Source: Dysidea avara (Eukaryota > Porifera > Demospongiae > Dictyoceratida > Dysideidae). Taken from it: 64,000 nt of DNA. The stretch's first letter is position 1. Each line of letters starts with the position of its first letter. A program made the translations under genes and the position numbers. The DNA lies in assembly GCF_963678975.1 (NCBI RefSeq), contig NC_089279.1, positions 33,692,660 to 33,756,659 on the forward strand. The letters are read 5' to 3'. Shown here in pieces: positions 11,261 to 59,492 of the stretch. Below the pieces are notes generated by a model. The model ran no database searches. It was not told the origin of the DNA and worked only from the letters and a program-made list of their open reading frames with translations.

Positions 11261-12630
11261 TTTGCAGATTTATGGGATATGAGTACCGTGAAGGAGAGAC
11301 AATTAGTACTACACTTTTCACTTGCCTAAATGGTGATTTTAGCTGCATAAACCAAAGTTGCGTACTCAATGGCACAATGTGCGCAGCATATGGTGATCCT
11401 CACTATGTCACATATGACAGACGTCGATATGATTTCATGGGTACTTGTGAGTATTTTCTCTCTGCACCATGTGACCGTAATGACTTCATAATTACTGGTA
11501 TTAATAAACCTGTAACCAGAAATCCATTTGCAGATGCAGTGAGAATAGTTATTCCTAAACAGAGTTTAGAAATCTTATTAACAGGAAATAGATGTGTAAG
11601 TGGAGAGATCTACATTACTACAGCCGTATGATGGAGATGGGGTGGTGTACGACACTAATGGTATGCAAGTGTTCAGGACAGGTGGACAGCCATATGTGCT
11701 ACATACACTTGAAGACAGTTTCCCAGTGGGATGGAAGACGTAAAGTGAAAGTCACTGTATCTGATCAATGGCAAGGATATATTGTTGTGTGGACTATGTG
11801 GAAACTACAATGGAGATGAAGCAGATGACTTTAAAACTCCCAAAGGGTCTTTGATAAATTCTGAAAGGGACTTTGGAGACAGCTGGGAATTTACCAAAAT
11901 GACTGAAGATTGTGGAGTGCCTCCACCACCTCCAAATTGTTCTACTGATTTGCTAGGAGAAGCAACAGAACGCTGCAGAGGAGTGCTTGCTGGTAGTATC
12001 TTTCAACTATGCAGTAGTGTAGTACATAGATCCTACACACTTTGTTTAAGTTTGTATGTATGAGTTTTGCATAGGAACCCACCAATTATGCCGGCATAAT
12101 AATGAGCATAATAGGTGCCAGAAAGCATTGTCGAGCATAATGCTAGCATAATAGGTAGAACACTTGTGCATTACCATAAATTCTTGCTTATCAAAATACA
12201 TATCAGAGAAAAGATCGAGATACTCTAATAGAACAATCAGTCAGCTGACTGTTCTATTAGAGTGTATCGATCTTTTCTGTGACATGCATTTTGACAAGCA
12301 AGGATTTAGAGTCTGTGCTTCAGCAGCTTACTGTTTTCCCATAAAGTGCAAATTTACTAGAAAAACATGGGAATTGAGGTATAAATATTGAGCATAATTT
12401 GAGCATAATAGGTAAATATTGAGCATTAATTTAAGCATAATAGGAAAAATTTGAGTAGTGCAGCATAGCATAATAGGTAAAATAATGAGCATAATCGGTG
12501 GGTCCCTATTTTTGCTACTGTGCTGAAGAGGACAGAGAAGAGTGCTTTTGTAGGGTTGTACATGGTTATGCAGATCAGTGTGCATCCAAAGGCATCCCTG
12601 TTCCTTCTGCACTAATTGCTGATATTTGCC
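11261..12630 (+). pseudogene. vWC-vWD-C8 exon 1, frameshifted and transposon-split
   Basis: Acceptor ctcaatatag. It reads a vWC-like stretch (CRFMGYEYREGETI), then the vWD signature MCAAYGDPHYVTYD and MGTCEYFLSAPC. The frame is lost near 11620, resumes as GDGVVYDTNGMQVFRTGG, stops at a TAA near 11740, and resumes as LLCGLCGNYNGDEADDF, the CGLCG motif of vWD. The following C8 domain begins (CRGVLAGSIFQLCSSVV) but is cut by an inserted element at 12072-12508 and continues as CAEEDREECFCRVVHGYA to the donor c|GTAAGT at 12631. vWD-C8-TIL units drive disulphide assembly in mucins and von Willebrand factor. Confidence 0.8.
12072..12508. mobile_element. MITE interrupting the C8 domain
   Basis: Terminal inverted repeats TAGGAACCCACCAATTATGC and (inverted) TAGGGACCCACCGATTATGC. 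Flanks gttttgca and tttttgct share a TTTTGC core, a diverged 8-bp duplication. The interior has repeated GAGCATAATAGG and a central hairpin built from AGATCGAGATACTCTAATAG and its inverse (about 12213-12278). Same terminal style as the elements at 39188 and 46778. Confidence 0.8.
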
Positions 12631-12682
12631 GTAAGTTTAGTGCAGTACGAAAGTTAAGTATGTAATTGTTTTATACATGTAG

Positions 12683-12862
12683 CGCCTGACTGTCCTAATG
12701 GTAAGATATATCAACAGTGTGGACCAACATGTCTTCAAACATGTGATTTTGTCAACTCCATTGAGCCACGAGTGTGTGGCTTGCCATGCATTTCAGATTG
12801 TTTCTGTCCATATGGACAAGTCGAGATAGATGGAAAGTGTACGGATCCAGCTAATTGTACAG
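12683..12862 (+). pseudogene. TIL domain exon 1
   Basis: A 180-base phase 1-1 exon with acceptor catgtag and donor g|GTATTA. It reads PPDCPNGKIYQQCGPTC and ends with IDGKCTDPANC, the ten-cysteine trypsin-inhibitor-like fold that follows C8 in mucin-type units. This exon is open and its cysteines are complete, but it sits between broken exons. Confidence 0.75.
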
Positions 12863-13841
12863 GTATTATATAAGCACACGTTTATACTAAATAGTAATAC
12901 ATGTTTCAGTACCAGTATATCTATGGAAATTAGTGTATCTCTGTATTTATGTGGTTAAAATTACAAAAGTAAAATAGTAAAGTAATGCTCATAGCTATTT
13001 ACAACAGACCAACTAGCAAGATTGCCATCCATTTCCTTGTTTGATCTGACACTTGTCAGGTAAGGAGTGTAGGCTGTGGTTCTCACCTACATAGTTATTC
13101 TAGTTGACATAATAACATTCTGTTGCTAAAAGATTTACGAACCAGGTGGGGCCACTGTACACCATAGTGTAAACAGTATACACCATAGTGTAAACAAGTA
13201 TTTTGAGGCAAATAGTGTTGTTGGCTGATTGGCTGGCAGGGATGTCAGATCTACCATAAAACTGGTCTGATATTTTTCAGATCTGGCTTGATATTTGTCA
13301 GATCAACACTGAAAAATTATAATCACCCCTGCGCAGCAAGTAAAAGTACCGTCAATCTGAATATCACATGGGAAATTAAAGTTTTCATATCCTAAATTCC
13401 TAGCTAAGATAGTATAGTCTTTAATATGCATCCGCACATCAGATTGTGTTTGTCGTCATTCCTGAAATACAATTAATACGTGCCGGTTACACCTCATGAC
13501 ACCTTGTAATTGTGATAACTTGTGTCTATATTTGTTAGTGGCAGTTCTAGAGCTGACATACAGGGTAAGCAGCAAAATTTCCAGTAGAGTATTATGTATG
13601 CAAATTAATACAACAGAACTTTAAAATACCTAGAGGGTGCAACCTCGAAATCTATAAGATTTTTACAATATTTAAATTAGTACCTCTGTCACTTTTTTGG
13701 AATCGCCTATGATCAATGCATAAAATGATAATGGACACATGCACCAGTCATAATCATAGTATTTATATATGTTTTGTATGTTGGATATGTGTATGTACTT
13801 ATGTATTACAAATAATATTATGATTTTTTCATCTTCAATAG
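12863..13841 (+). other. Intron between the two vWD units
   Basis: No exon recognised. A 20-base tandem piece (acaccatagtgtaaaca, twice near 13158-13197) and a cluster of CAGATC-type repeats (13250-13305) are the only structures noticed. Confidence 0.4.
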
Positions 13842-14796
13842 AATGCAGATTTAATGGCCAGGTTTACAAAGAGGGTGGTATGATAAGGCCAAACAGTAGT
13901 ACACACTGCACTTGCCAAGGAAATAGCTTTCATTGTGAAAAATGAAACTATACTCGATGGTTCAACTTGTGCAATAGAAGGTGATCCTCACTATGTGACA
14001 TATGACCAACGTCGATATTCTTTTATGGGAACTTGTGAATATGTCCTCTCTCGACCATGCAGTAGTAATGATTTTATCATTGTGGGTCAGGATGCTCAAT
14101 TAAGTCATAATCCATTAGCTTCAGTAACAGAAGCAGTGAGAGTCATTGTTAAAGATGGAACAAAGATCTTCCTTACAAGTGGTGGTGGTGGACAGGTACT
14201 GTAACTATCAACGGTGACTTACAGCCAAATGTTGGAGATGGGGTGGTGTACAGATCTGCCTCTAATGATGTGCAAGTGTTTAGAACAGGTTGACATCCAT
14301 AAGTGTTCCTTACACTCAAAGGGAGTTCCCCGTGGGAATATATTGGAATGGGAATCATCGTGTACACATTTACTGTATCTAAGGAGTGGCAAGGATTGCT
14401 GTGTGGACAATGTGGCAACTACAATGGAAATGGAGGAGATGATTGTATACTTCATAATGGCTCATTGACAAATTCTGAAGACATCTTCGGAAACAGCTGG
14501 AAGCATGCTAAAACAACTGAAGATGGTGGAGTGAGTACCCACACAATGAATAGATTGCCCTGCTGATGTACTAGAAGCATCACTACAACATTGCAGAGTG
14601 CTTACTAGTAGAACCTTTCAACCATGTGGTAGTGTAGTAGATCCCACACACTTTGTTAAATCTTGTATATTTGACTATAGCAATTGTGCCGAAGAAGACA
14701 GAGAGAGTTGCTTCTGTGGGGCTGCACAACGCTATGCAGCACAGTGCGCATCAGAATTCTTCTTAATTCCTAATGAACAAATTACTCAAATTTGCC
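13842..14796 (+). pseudogene. vWC-vWD-C8 exon 2, frameshifted
   Basis: Acceptor cttcaatag. vWC-like start CRFNGQVYKEGGMI, in-frame TGA after FHCEK near 13944, then vWD in another frame (CAIEGDPHYVTYDQRRYSF, MGTCEYVLSRPC). Further stops follow near 14205 and 14295; the CGQCGNYNG motif and a complete C8 (CRVLTSRTFQPCGSVV to QICR) follow in different frames. Donor c|GTAAGT at 14797. It is a paralogue of the exon at 11261, useful for seeing what the inserted element removed from that copy. Confidence 0.8.
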
Positions 14797-14847
14797 GTAA
14801 GTTAAGCATAGTATAAAATACAGTACATAATAGTTTGCTTTATGTAG

Positions 14848-15027
14848 CACCTGAATGCCCAGCTGGTTTTGTATATCAGCAGTGTGGATCTACGTGTCCT
14901 CAAACATGTGAATTCTATAATTCCATTGAGCCACAAATCTGTAGTGCAGCCTGTGTTGATAGATGTTTCTACCCATTTGGACAAGTTGTGATAGATGGAA
15001 ACTGTACAGAGCCAGAGAATTTCCCAG
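14848..15027 (+). pseudogene. TIL domain exon 2, last cysteine lost
   Basis: 180 bases, phase 1-1, acceptor tttatgtag, donor g|GTACAC. It reads PPECPAGFVYQQCGSTC and ends IDGNCTEPENFPG. Copy 1 has PANCTG at this place, so the final TIL cysteine is replaced by phenylalanine. A serine in CFYPFG also departs from the usual C-x-C pair (copy 1 has CFCPYG). The exon is open. Confidence 0.75.
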
Positions 15028-16432
15028 GTACACACTCTAAATAGGCAAAATAGCATTAATACATACATACAACAACTTTCTGTGGAAATGGGTGTGTCTC
15101 TACAACTTACAGTATGTACTTGCAATACAAATACAAAATTGTTGGAAAATCGCCCTTGTGGGCACATTGTTGATTAGAGAAAAATGTGTTTTAATATTTT
15201 AAAGCATTGTTACTCACTAACCTTGGTAGCTACACGTATGGATTTTTGACCAAAGATAGAGCAATTCACTACCTTTAAGAGCACCTAGTGGCCAAGGTAA
15301 TCCTCATAGAGTTTTCTGCCATTTTAGATGGGTTTTTCACCAGCGTTGCTGTATCACAAGTCCTCAAAAAGGGGCGGAGGGTGGGGGTGGCGGGGTGAGC
15401 AAGAGATAGACTACAAAATGGATGAGGATGGTAATTGAAGACACCAGACCATAAAACAGCCCGTCAGAGGCAGGAAATAGACTAAACTCTCACAAAACAG
15501 ACATACATCACACATTCAACTCCCTGCTTGTCTGTCCAGAGTGTATGAACCTCCCAAAGCACTTCCCTGTTGTTCACAGACCTGTACAGACATCTGGCAT
15601 GGTTGTACAGGCTGCCAGAATACAGTCTACCAAAAGCAGATCTAGACCAGACAAGTTGAAGGCAAGTTTGACACGGAAATTGGTAGCCTGATATGCAGCA
15701 ACTTCATGCTGGTGTTATCTCATTTAGGGCTTTTGCACACATATGGTTGATTTTGCTAAATCCAGTCACAATTAAAGAAGTATATCGTAACCGTTTTTTG
15801 TCATCAAGCATCATTGTGTTATCAAAATTGTCTAACAGTTTTGATTGCTGGAGTTGTAATGATTTAAGTATTACAAATGTAACATTACCACTTGAAGAGA
15901 GAAATGGATTTAGTACAAGATACTAGATGTACGTTGCTTCACTTCTTACAGAACAGGTAGTTCAGGAACACCTTATGATTACTCCAGCAACTGACAGTCA
16001 TTGGTAGACCTAAGATTTGAAAAGAAAATGTTGCTGGAACACAATTAGCTGATCACTACATACCAGGGAGAGATGTTACCGTACTTCCTAGGCAATTTAG
16101 AAGCTTTGGAGTTGCATTTAGCAGAATAATTTAATTTGATTTAATCAACTAAGCTGTATATTAAAGTGCAAGATTGAAAAAGAGAAGGAGCATTAATGCT
16201 GCTACTCTCTCAAACAACCATTTGTATTCAAAAATTGCAAGTGACCGGCTACCTTTTTTCTGTTAAGGTGTGTATCTAGATATAACACAAAAACAAGCAT
16301 TGCACACAGTACAGTATTGTACAAGGTTGTGTTCCATGAAGCCCATATATACATGCAGTTAATTTATTAATAATACATCATGTAAATGATACATACTATA
16401 ATGTAATGCCATTTATATTTAATTTCTTATAG
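15028..16432 (+). other. Intron before vWA4
   Basis: Contains the ~600-bp dispersed repeat listed separately. From about 15950 to 16135 there are protein-like stretches in shifting frames (e.g. LADHYIPGRDVTVLPRQF then FRSFGVAFSRII and a stop). They may be a decayed terminal exon, but no family was recognised. Confidence 0.35.
15165..15765. repeat. Dispersed ~600-bp repeat, copy 1
   Basis: Direct, roughly 85-90% similar by eye to 53500-54115, from ATGGATTTTTGACCAAAGAT-like sequence to the GGCTTTTGCACACATATGG end. No open frame or terminal repeats were found. Nature unknown. Confidence 0.8.
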
Positions 16433-17030
16433 AATGCACAATAAAAGGATTTGATTTAGTTATGGTACTGGATGGATCAAGAAGTGTGCATAGAGGTGAA
16501 ACAGTGGCTGCAATAAAACAATTTACCAGAAATGTAGTTGATGCATTGGAAATTGGTATACAAAGGACTTTGGTTGGAATACTATTTTTTGCTAGAGATG
16601 CTAGTTTTAGTATCACTTTAGACCAATACACTACTAAAGATTCCTTGTTGCAAGCAATAGATAGCATATAGACTACCCTAATCAGAAAGGCACTAGATTT
16701 GTGTCAGTATTACATTCAACTTCTTAACGCTACTGCAAATAATCAATCATTGGGTTTCAGACTTTAAAAATGTTGGAATAATAGTGACTGATGGTAGATC
16801 AAAAATGAACCTAAAGATTTGAAAGAAACAGCCAAAATATTTCATAATAATGGTGTTTATGACCTCCTTTTTGCTATTGGAGTTTCGGATTGAGCTGTAC
16901 AAGATGAGTTAGAAATTATCACTGATGATGAGGATACTGCCATTCTTATTGGCAACATTGATGATGAAAGATCATGAAACTTTTGATGATCTTGAGCAAA
17001 CACTTATTCAGCAATTGTGTGAAGAACAAA
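16433..17030 (+). pseudogene. vWA domain 4, stops and frameshifts
   Basis: Acceptor tttcttatag, donor a|GTAAGT. It reads ECTIKGFDLVMVLDGSRSV with a complete DxSxS, GILFFARDA and LLQAIDSI, then an in-frame TAG at 16669-16671. Later pieces (GVIIVTDGRS, LLFAIGVSD, LEIITDDEDTAILIG, LEQTLIQQLCEEQ) lie in other frames with further stops. Confidence 0.78.
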
Positions 17031-17240
17031 GTAAGTTTAACCATTACTATTAGAGCTACACTGATTATTGGATTCATGGTTTAAGTACTATTCAGATTTA
17101 ATTTCAGTGTTAACCATACATTTTGATTCTTATAATATTTTAACTTAATTTTGGCATTCCAAGCCATCAGGCTTCATTATGATTTTTCAGACAGCAATTT
17201 ATATATTTCCTGTTCATATATCTCAAATAATCATTTACAG

Positions 17241-17282
17241 ATGAGGCTACTGATAAGAAGCGTGATATTCCTCATTTTACAA
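17241..17282 (+). pseudogene. Possible 42-base mini-exon
   Basis: Acceptor catttacag and donor a|GTATAA enclose 42 bases in phase 1-1 reading NEATDKKRDIPHFT. It follows vWA4 by 210 bases. Support is only phase and splice-like borders. Confidence 0.3.
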
Positions 17283-17983
17283 GTATAAGTATATGGTATT
17301 CAAACATTATTTTAGTGATTAAAATGTTTGCTGTGTTCATATGACTCTGAATGCCCTTCATGATCAGATAACAAGATTTAAAAACTTTTGTGACATAGAT
17401 ATAAATTTGTGCTACATTAGGATTATATCATGTGAAAACATTAGTCAACATCACACACATGCACATTTTGTACACCATGTTTACTACTGATAAAGAAATG
17501 TTAGTTCACAAAAGATCATGACCGCTATTTAGTATATACAATTGTCAAAACATTTCCTGTCTAATCACATACTTGAAGGTGCTGGTTGTGTTCAGGAATT
17601 AGCCTAGAACAAATCGCAAACTAAATGTGGTTTGCATAGTCTCAGTACTTGCAATGAAGTTCATATTAGATCAAAGCAACACTTATTATGGACTCTTGAT
17701 AATTGTATCAGTCAGCATATCCTCAACCAGTACAGTCCATGTACCTTCTAGAGTCATGTGTATGCTGTTGAAGTGTGAATGTGTTTACAAGGACAACTAG
17801 AACATTACTTACATTAGTGGAGAGCAACCATAATTATGCCCTTTGTGTTTTCTTGGTCCATGCACTTATTGAGGTAAAAAGTAATTGGATCAACACTTTA
17901 AATTACTTCTACTAGAAACATCTAAGCTATTTGAACTAGCTAGCCTCATGTGCAGTTATTCATGTAATAGCAAGACTTATAAT

Positions 17984-18386
17984 TAGGGCTGGGCGGTATT
18001 GGAGTTTCGCTTCACGATATATCGTTGAGAAATATATCACGATATTACTATTTATCGCGGTTATTAAAGATGACTGCTATATTAGAGTAGCTGACTGCTT
18101 TATTAGGGTATCTCGATCCTAGCTGACTGTTCTATTAGAGTATCTCGATCTTTGTAAAAAAAAAAATTGACTAGCTAGTACTAGGTCCTTGTTTGCAGTA
18201 GTATCACGTGATTATTTGAGGTGTATTATAACAACCTTAAGGGCTTAATAAGCTGTCACAAACACTAATAATCGTAATAATATCGATATCGTGATATTAT
18301 CGTTTCACCGAAATCTACGCGATACAGATATTGTTTCATTGCAATACCGCGGTATTACTATAATACCGAGAAACCGCCCAGCCCTA
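17984..18386. mobile_element. hAT-like MITE, 403 bp
   Basis: Ends TAGGGCTGGGCGGTATTGG and (inverted) TAGGGCTGGGCGGTTTCTC; flanked by the perfect 8-bp duplication CTTATAAT (17976-17983 and 18387-18394). The interior holds copies of the CTCTATTAG / GATACTCTAATAG motif (18085-18155). Confidence 0.92.
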
Positions 18387-19053
18387 CTTATAATATGTAG
18401 CTATAAATGCCTCAGTTGATGTAGCTAATCTCATTTTTGCTGTAAGGAGATATGTATGTTTGAAGTTGTGTTCTAAGTGCAAGGTCAAGTAAATCAAGGT
18501 AATAATGAACTTGTATCAGGGTTTTTGATAAGTGTTTCGACTCTGAGCCAAACTGGCCCAACCCAGACATCTACTGCTCTACCAGTTTTATAACACTAGC
18601 TCAAGTTTGAAGTGTATTATATAGTCACAAAGCTGAACTATAGAACTGAGCAAAATGGGTCAGAAGCCATGAGGTGTGTGGGTCATTTTGTGTTCACACT
18701 GGGCCAGTGGAGTGCCATATTGTCTTATCAAATACCCTGACTTGTATAATATGATGTATCCACCTATCATTCTATATTTCTATGTATTTAGGCTGACTCA
18801 TTGCCTTAATAGATATTTCCCCACAGGCCTACAGCAACTTCCGAGTTAACTACATACATAGCTTTCCCCATGTCCTATTTTTAAATACATATTGCAATGA
18901 CATTCCAGATAGTGAACAGTAAGATTTGCAAATTTTGAATCCTACTGTTCTCTTTAATGTCATTGTATAGAACTCTACCTTGTTTACTTCAACAGAATGT
19001 AAACGTTTGACAATCATACTAACACATAAGTTTAGAAAATTATGGCAGTTTAG

Positions 19054-19427
19054 TAGGCCTGCATCAAATATGCCAGCATAATAAAAGGCTGGAGTGCTAT
19101 GCCAGCATATTAAATGCTAGCATATTGGGGTGGATATTTCAAACTATGGAGCTTAATTCCATGAAAATAGATCCCCAATAGAGCAGTCAGTGGAGACTGA
19201 AAACTGCAATGTATAGTTCATTAGATCGATACTCTCTAATAGAACAGTCACTTTGTAGTGAAATATTCTAATAGAGCATTCACTGATTAAAATGATCAAA
19301 GGTAATTGTAAGAAATGTTGTTAACCTAGGAACATATTGCAAGCATAATGGGAACACCTGAGGAGCATAATAGGTGAAAACTTAGGGAAATTCCTGAAAG
19401 CTTTTGAGCATATTTGACTCAGGCCTA
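19054..19427. mobile_element. hAT-like MITE, 374 bp
   Basis: Ends TAGGCCTGCATCAAATATGC and (inverted) TAGGCCTGAGTCAAATATGC with the perfect 8-bp duplication CAGTTTAG (19046-19053, 19428-19435). Internal GAGCATAATAGGTG and CTCTAATAGAACAGTC motifs tie it to the element at 12072. Confidence 0.92.
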
Positions 19428-20189
19428 CAGTTTAGGTTGAGGGATCTAAGGATGCAGTTTAATTACACATCTTTTGGCTGTGTATTCAGTGGTGCAAGCA
19501 ATACACTTTTCAATTCTTTGGAACAATACAAAAGTTTATGTGTATCAATTCTCCTAAGTAGTTATTTTTGACTGTTCTATTAGGGTATTTATAAACAAAA
19601 GACTGTACTAGAGACCATATCATAGCAAAGTGACTGTTTGGCACTTTTTTAGTGTACATATATTCATATGACGATGCAAATCATGTCTTGGTAGTCTCAT
19701 TCATTGAACGTTTGTCATACATCCATGAGCTGAGGTGGTAAAAATGGTAAATATTATGTGAATTGCAGTGAGGATTCTGAAACTGTTGCTACATGTAAAT
19801 AACTCACAGTAGTGCCGTGCACTTATTTGAAATAATACTACATGCATTTTGGCTGCACGACTCACCACCATGAGTCTTGATCACAGTAGCTCCTAATGCT
19901 TATTTCTTTGAGATGTGCACTCTTTATTTTCTTGGCCACATGGCTCACTACCATGAGTCTCATTTGACTGTTGAGAGTTACAATACCATACAACATGGTG
20001 TTTGTGGCATAACCTACTGAACTATTTACTAACAGCAGTGATTATTCAGTTTTATACATAAGTATTCACACACAGTTGCATGGAAAAATCGTAAGATACA
20101 AGCAATGTTCACACTGCAGTCTTGTACTAGAAAAGTTCAGCAACTGGAAAAAGTGCTACCATCTTATTTCACACAATATAAGTCCACAC

Positions 20190-59155
<38,966 letters not shown>

Positions 59156-59315
59156 TGTCTATCTGCGAGTCCTTGCTGCGAGTCGAGCTGTGAGTATCCG
59201 ACACTTTCCGGATGCTACCCGCTATACATAATTAATATCAGACGCATAGATGGGCGCGCCGCAAAACCACGTGATATGACAAATTTCCCTTTCACAACAT
59301 CACGTGATTATTAAA
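59156..59315. promoter_or_regulatory. Divergent promoter with two CACGTG boxes
   Basis: Only 160 bases separate the start codons of the - strand adhesion gene and the + strand Rab-like gene. Two E-boxes, each CACGTGAT, sit at 59268-59275 and 59301-59308. A GGCGCGCC palindrome is at 59253-59260. A duplicated TGCGAGTC occurs near 59163 and 59176. No TATA box. CACGTG is bound by bHLH-Zip factors of the USF/MITF/Myc type. Confidence 0.7.
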
Positions 59316-59492
59316 ATGGCTTACAGCGGAAGAGGCCCGACGTACAAAGTTGTCTTATTAGGCGAATTAGGTGTGGGAAAGACGTCGTTGTTTAAGCGAT
59401 TGAAGGACAACACTTTTGATGAATACCAGACGGCGACAACGGGGATTGACAGCTGCACCAAAGTGATGAAGGTGGACAATGAACAAGTAATG
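59316..59492 (+). CDS. Rab-like small GTPase, first exon (partial gene)
   Basis: ATG at 59316, 59 codons, donor atg|GTAAGC in phase 0. It reads YKVVLLGELGVGKTSLFKRL with the P-loop GELGVGKT (GxxxxGKT), then FDEYQTATTGIDSCTKVM, the switch I/effector region with its conserved threonine. This is the N-terminal third of a Ras-superfamily, Rab-type GTPase, which would act in vesicle transport. No WDTAG, NKxD or prenylation-motif exon was found before 64000, so the gene probably continues beyond the window; the Rab subfamily cannot be named from this part. Confidence 0.85.

Larger units (their letters stand above)
2559..17282 (+). pseudogene. Decayed secreted vWA/vWD/TIL adhesion gene (whole locus)
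   Basis: Exons in order encode: signal peptide; vWA1; Cys-rich module; vWA2; Cys-rich module; vWA3; vWC-vWD-C8; TIL; vWC-vWD-C8; TIL; vWA4; perhaps a 14-residue mini-exon. This matches large secreted mucin, zonadhesin or von Willebrand-type matrix proteins. All recognisable introns are phase 1, as expected for shuffled extracellular modules. Lesions seen: two in-frame stops in vWA1, frameshifts in vWA2, vWA3, both vWD exons and vWA4, a stop in the second Cys-rich exon, no AG before vWA2, and a transposon inside the first C8. The neighbouring - strand gene has no such lesions in its 14 exons, which argues against assembly error. The 3' end of the gene is not located. It probably no longer makes a full protein; short domain-level transcripts cannot be excluded. 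Confidence 0.8.
17283..20189. other. Intergenic region between the two adhesion loci
   Basis: No exon recognised; the 3' end of the + strand locus and the poly(A) region of the - strand gene fall here. Two hAT-like MITEs with perfect 8-bp duplications are inside (17984-18386 and 19054-19427). Confidence 0.5.
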
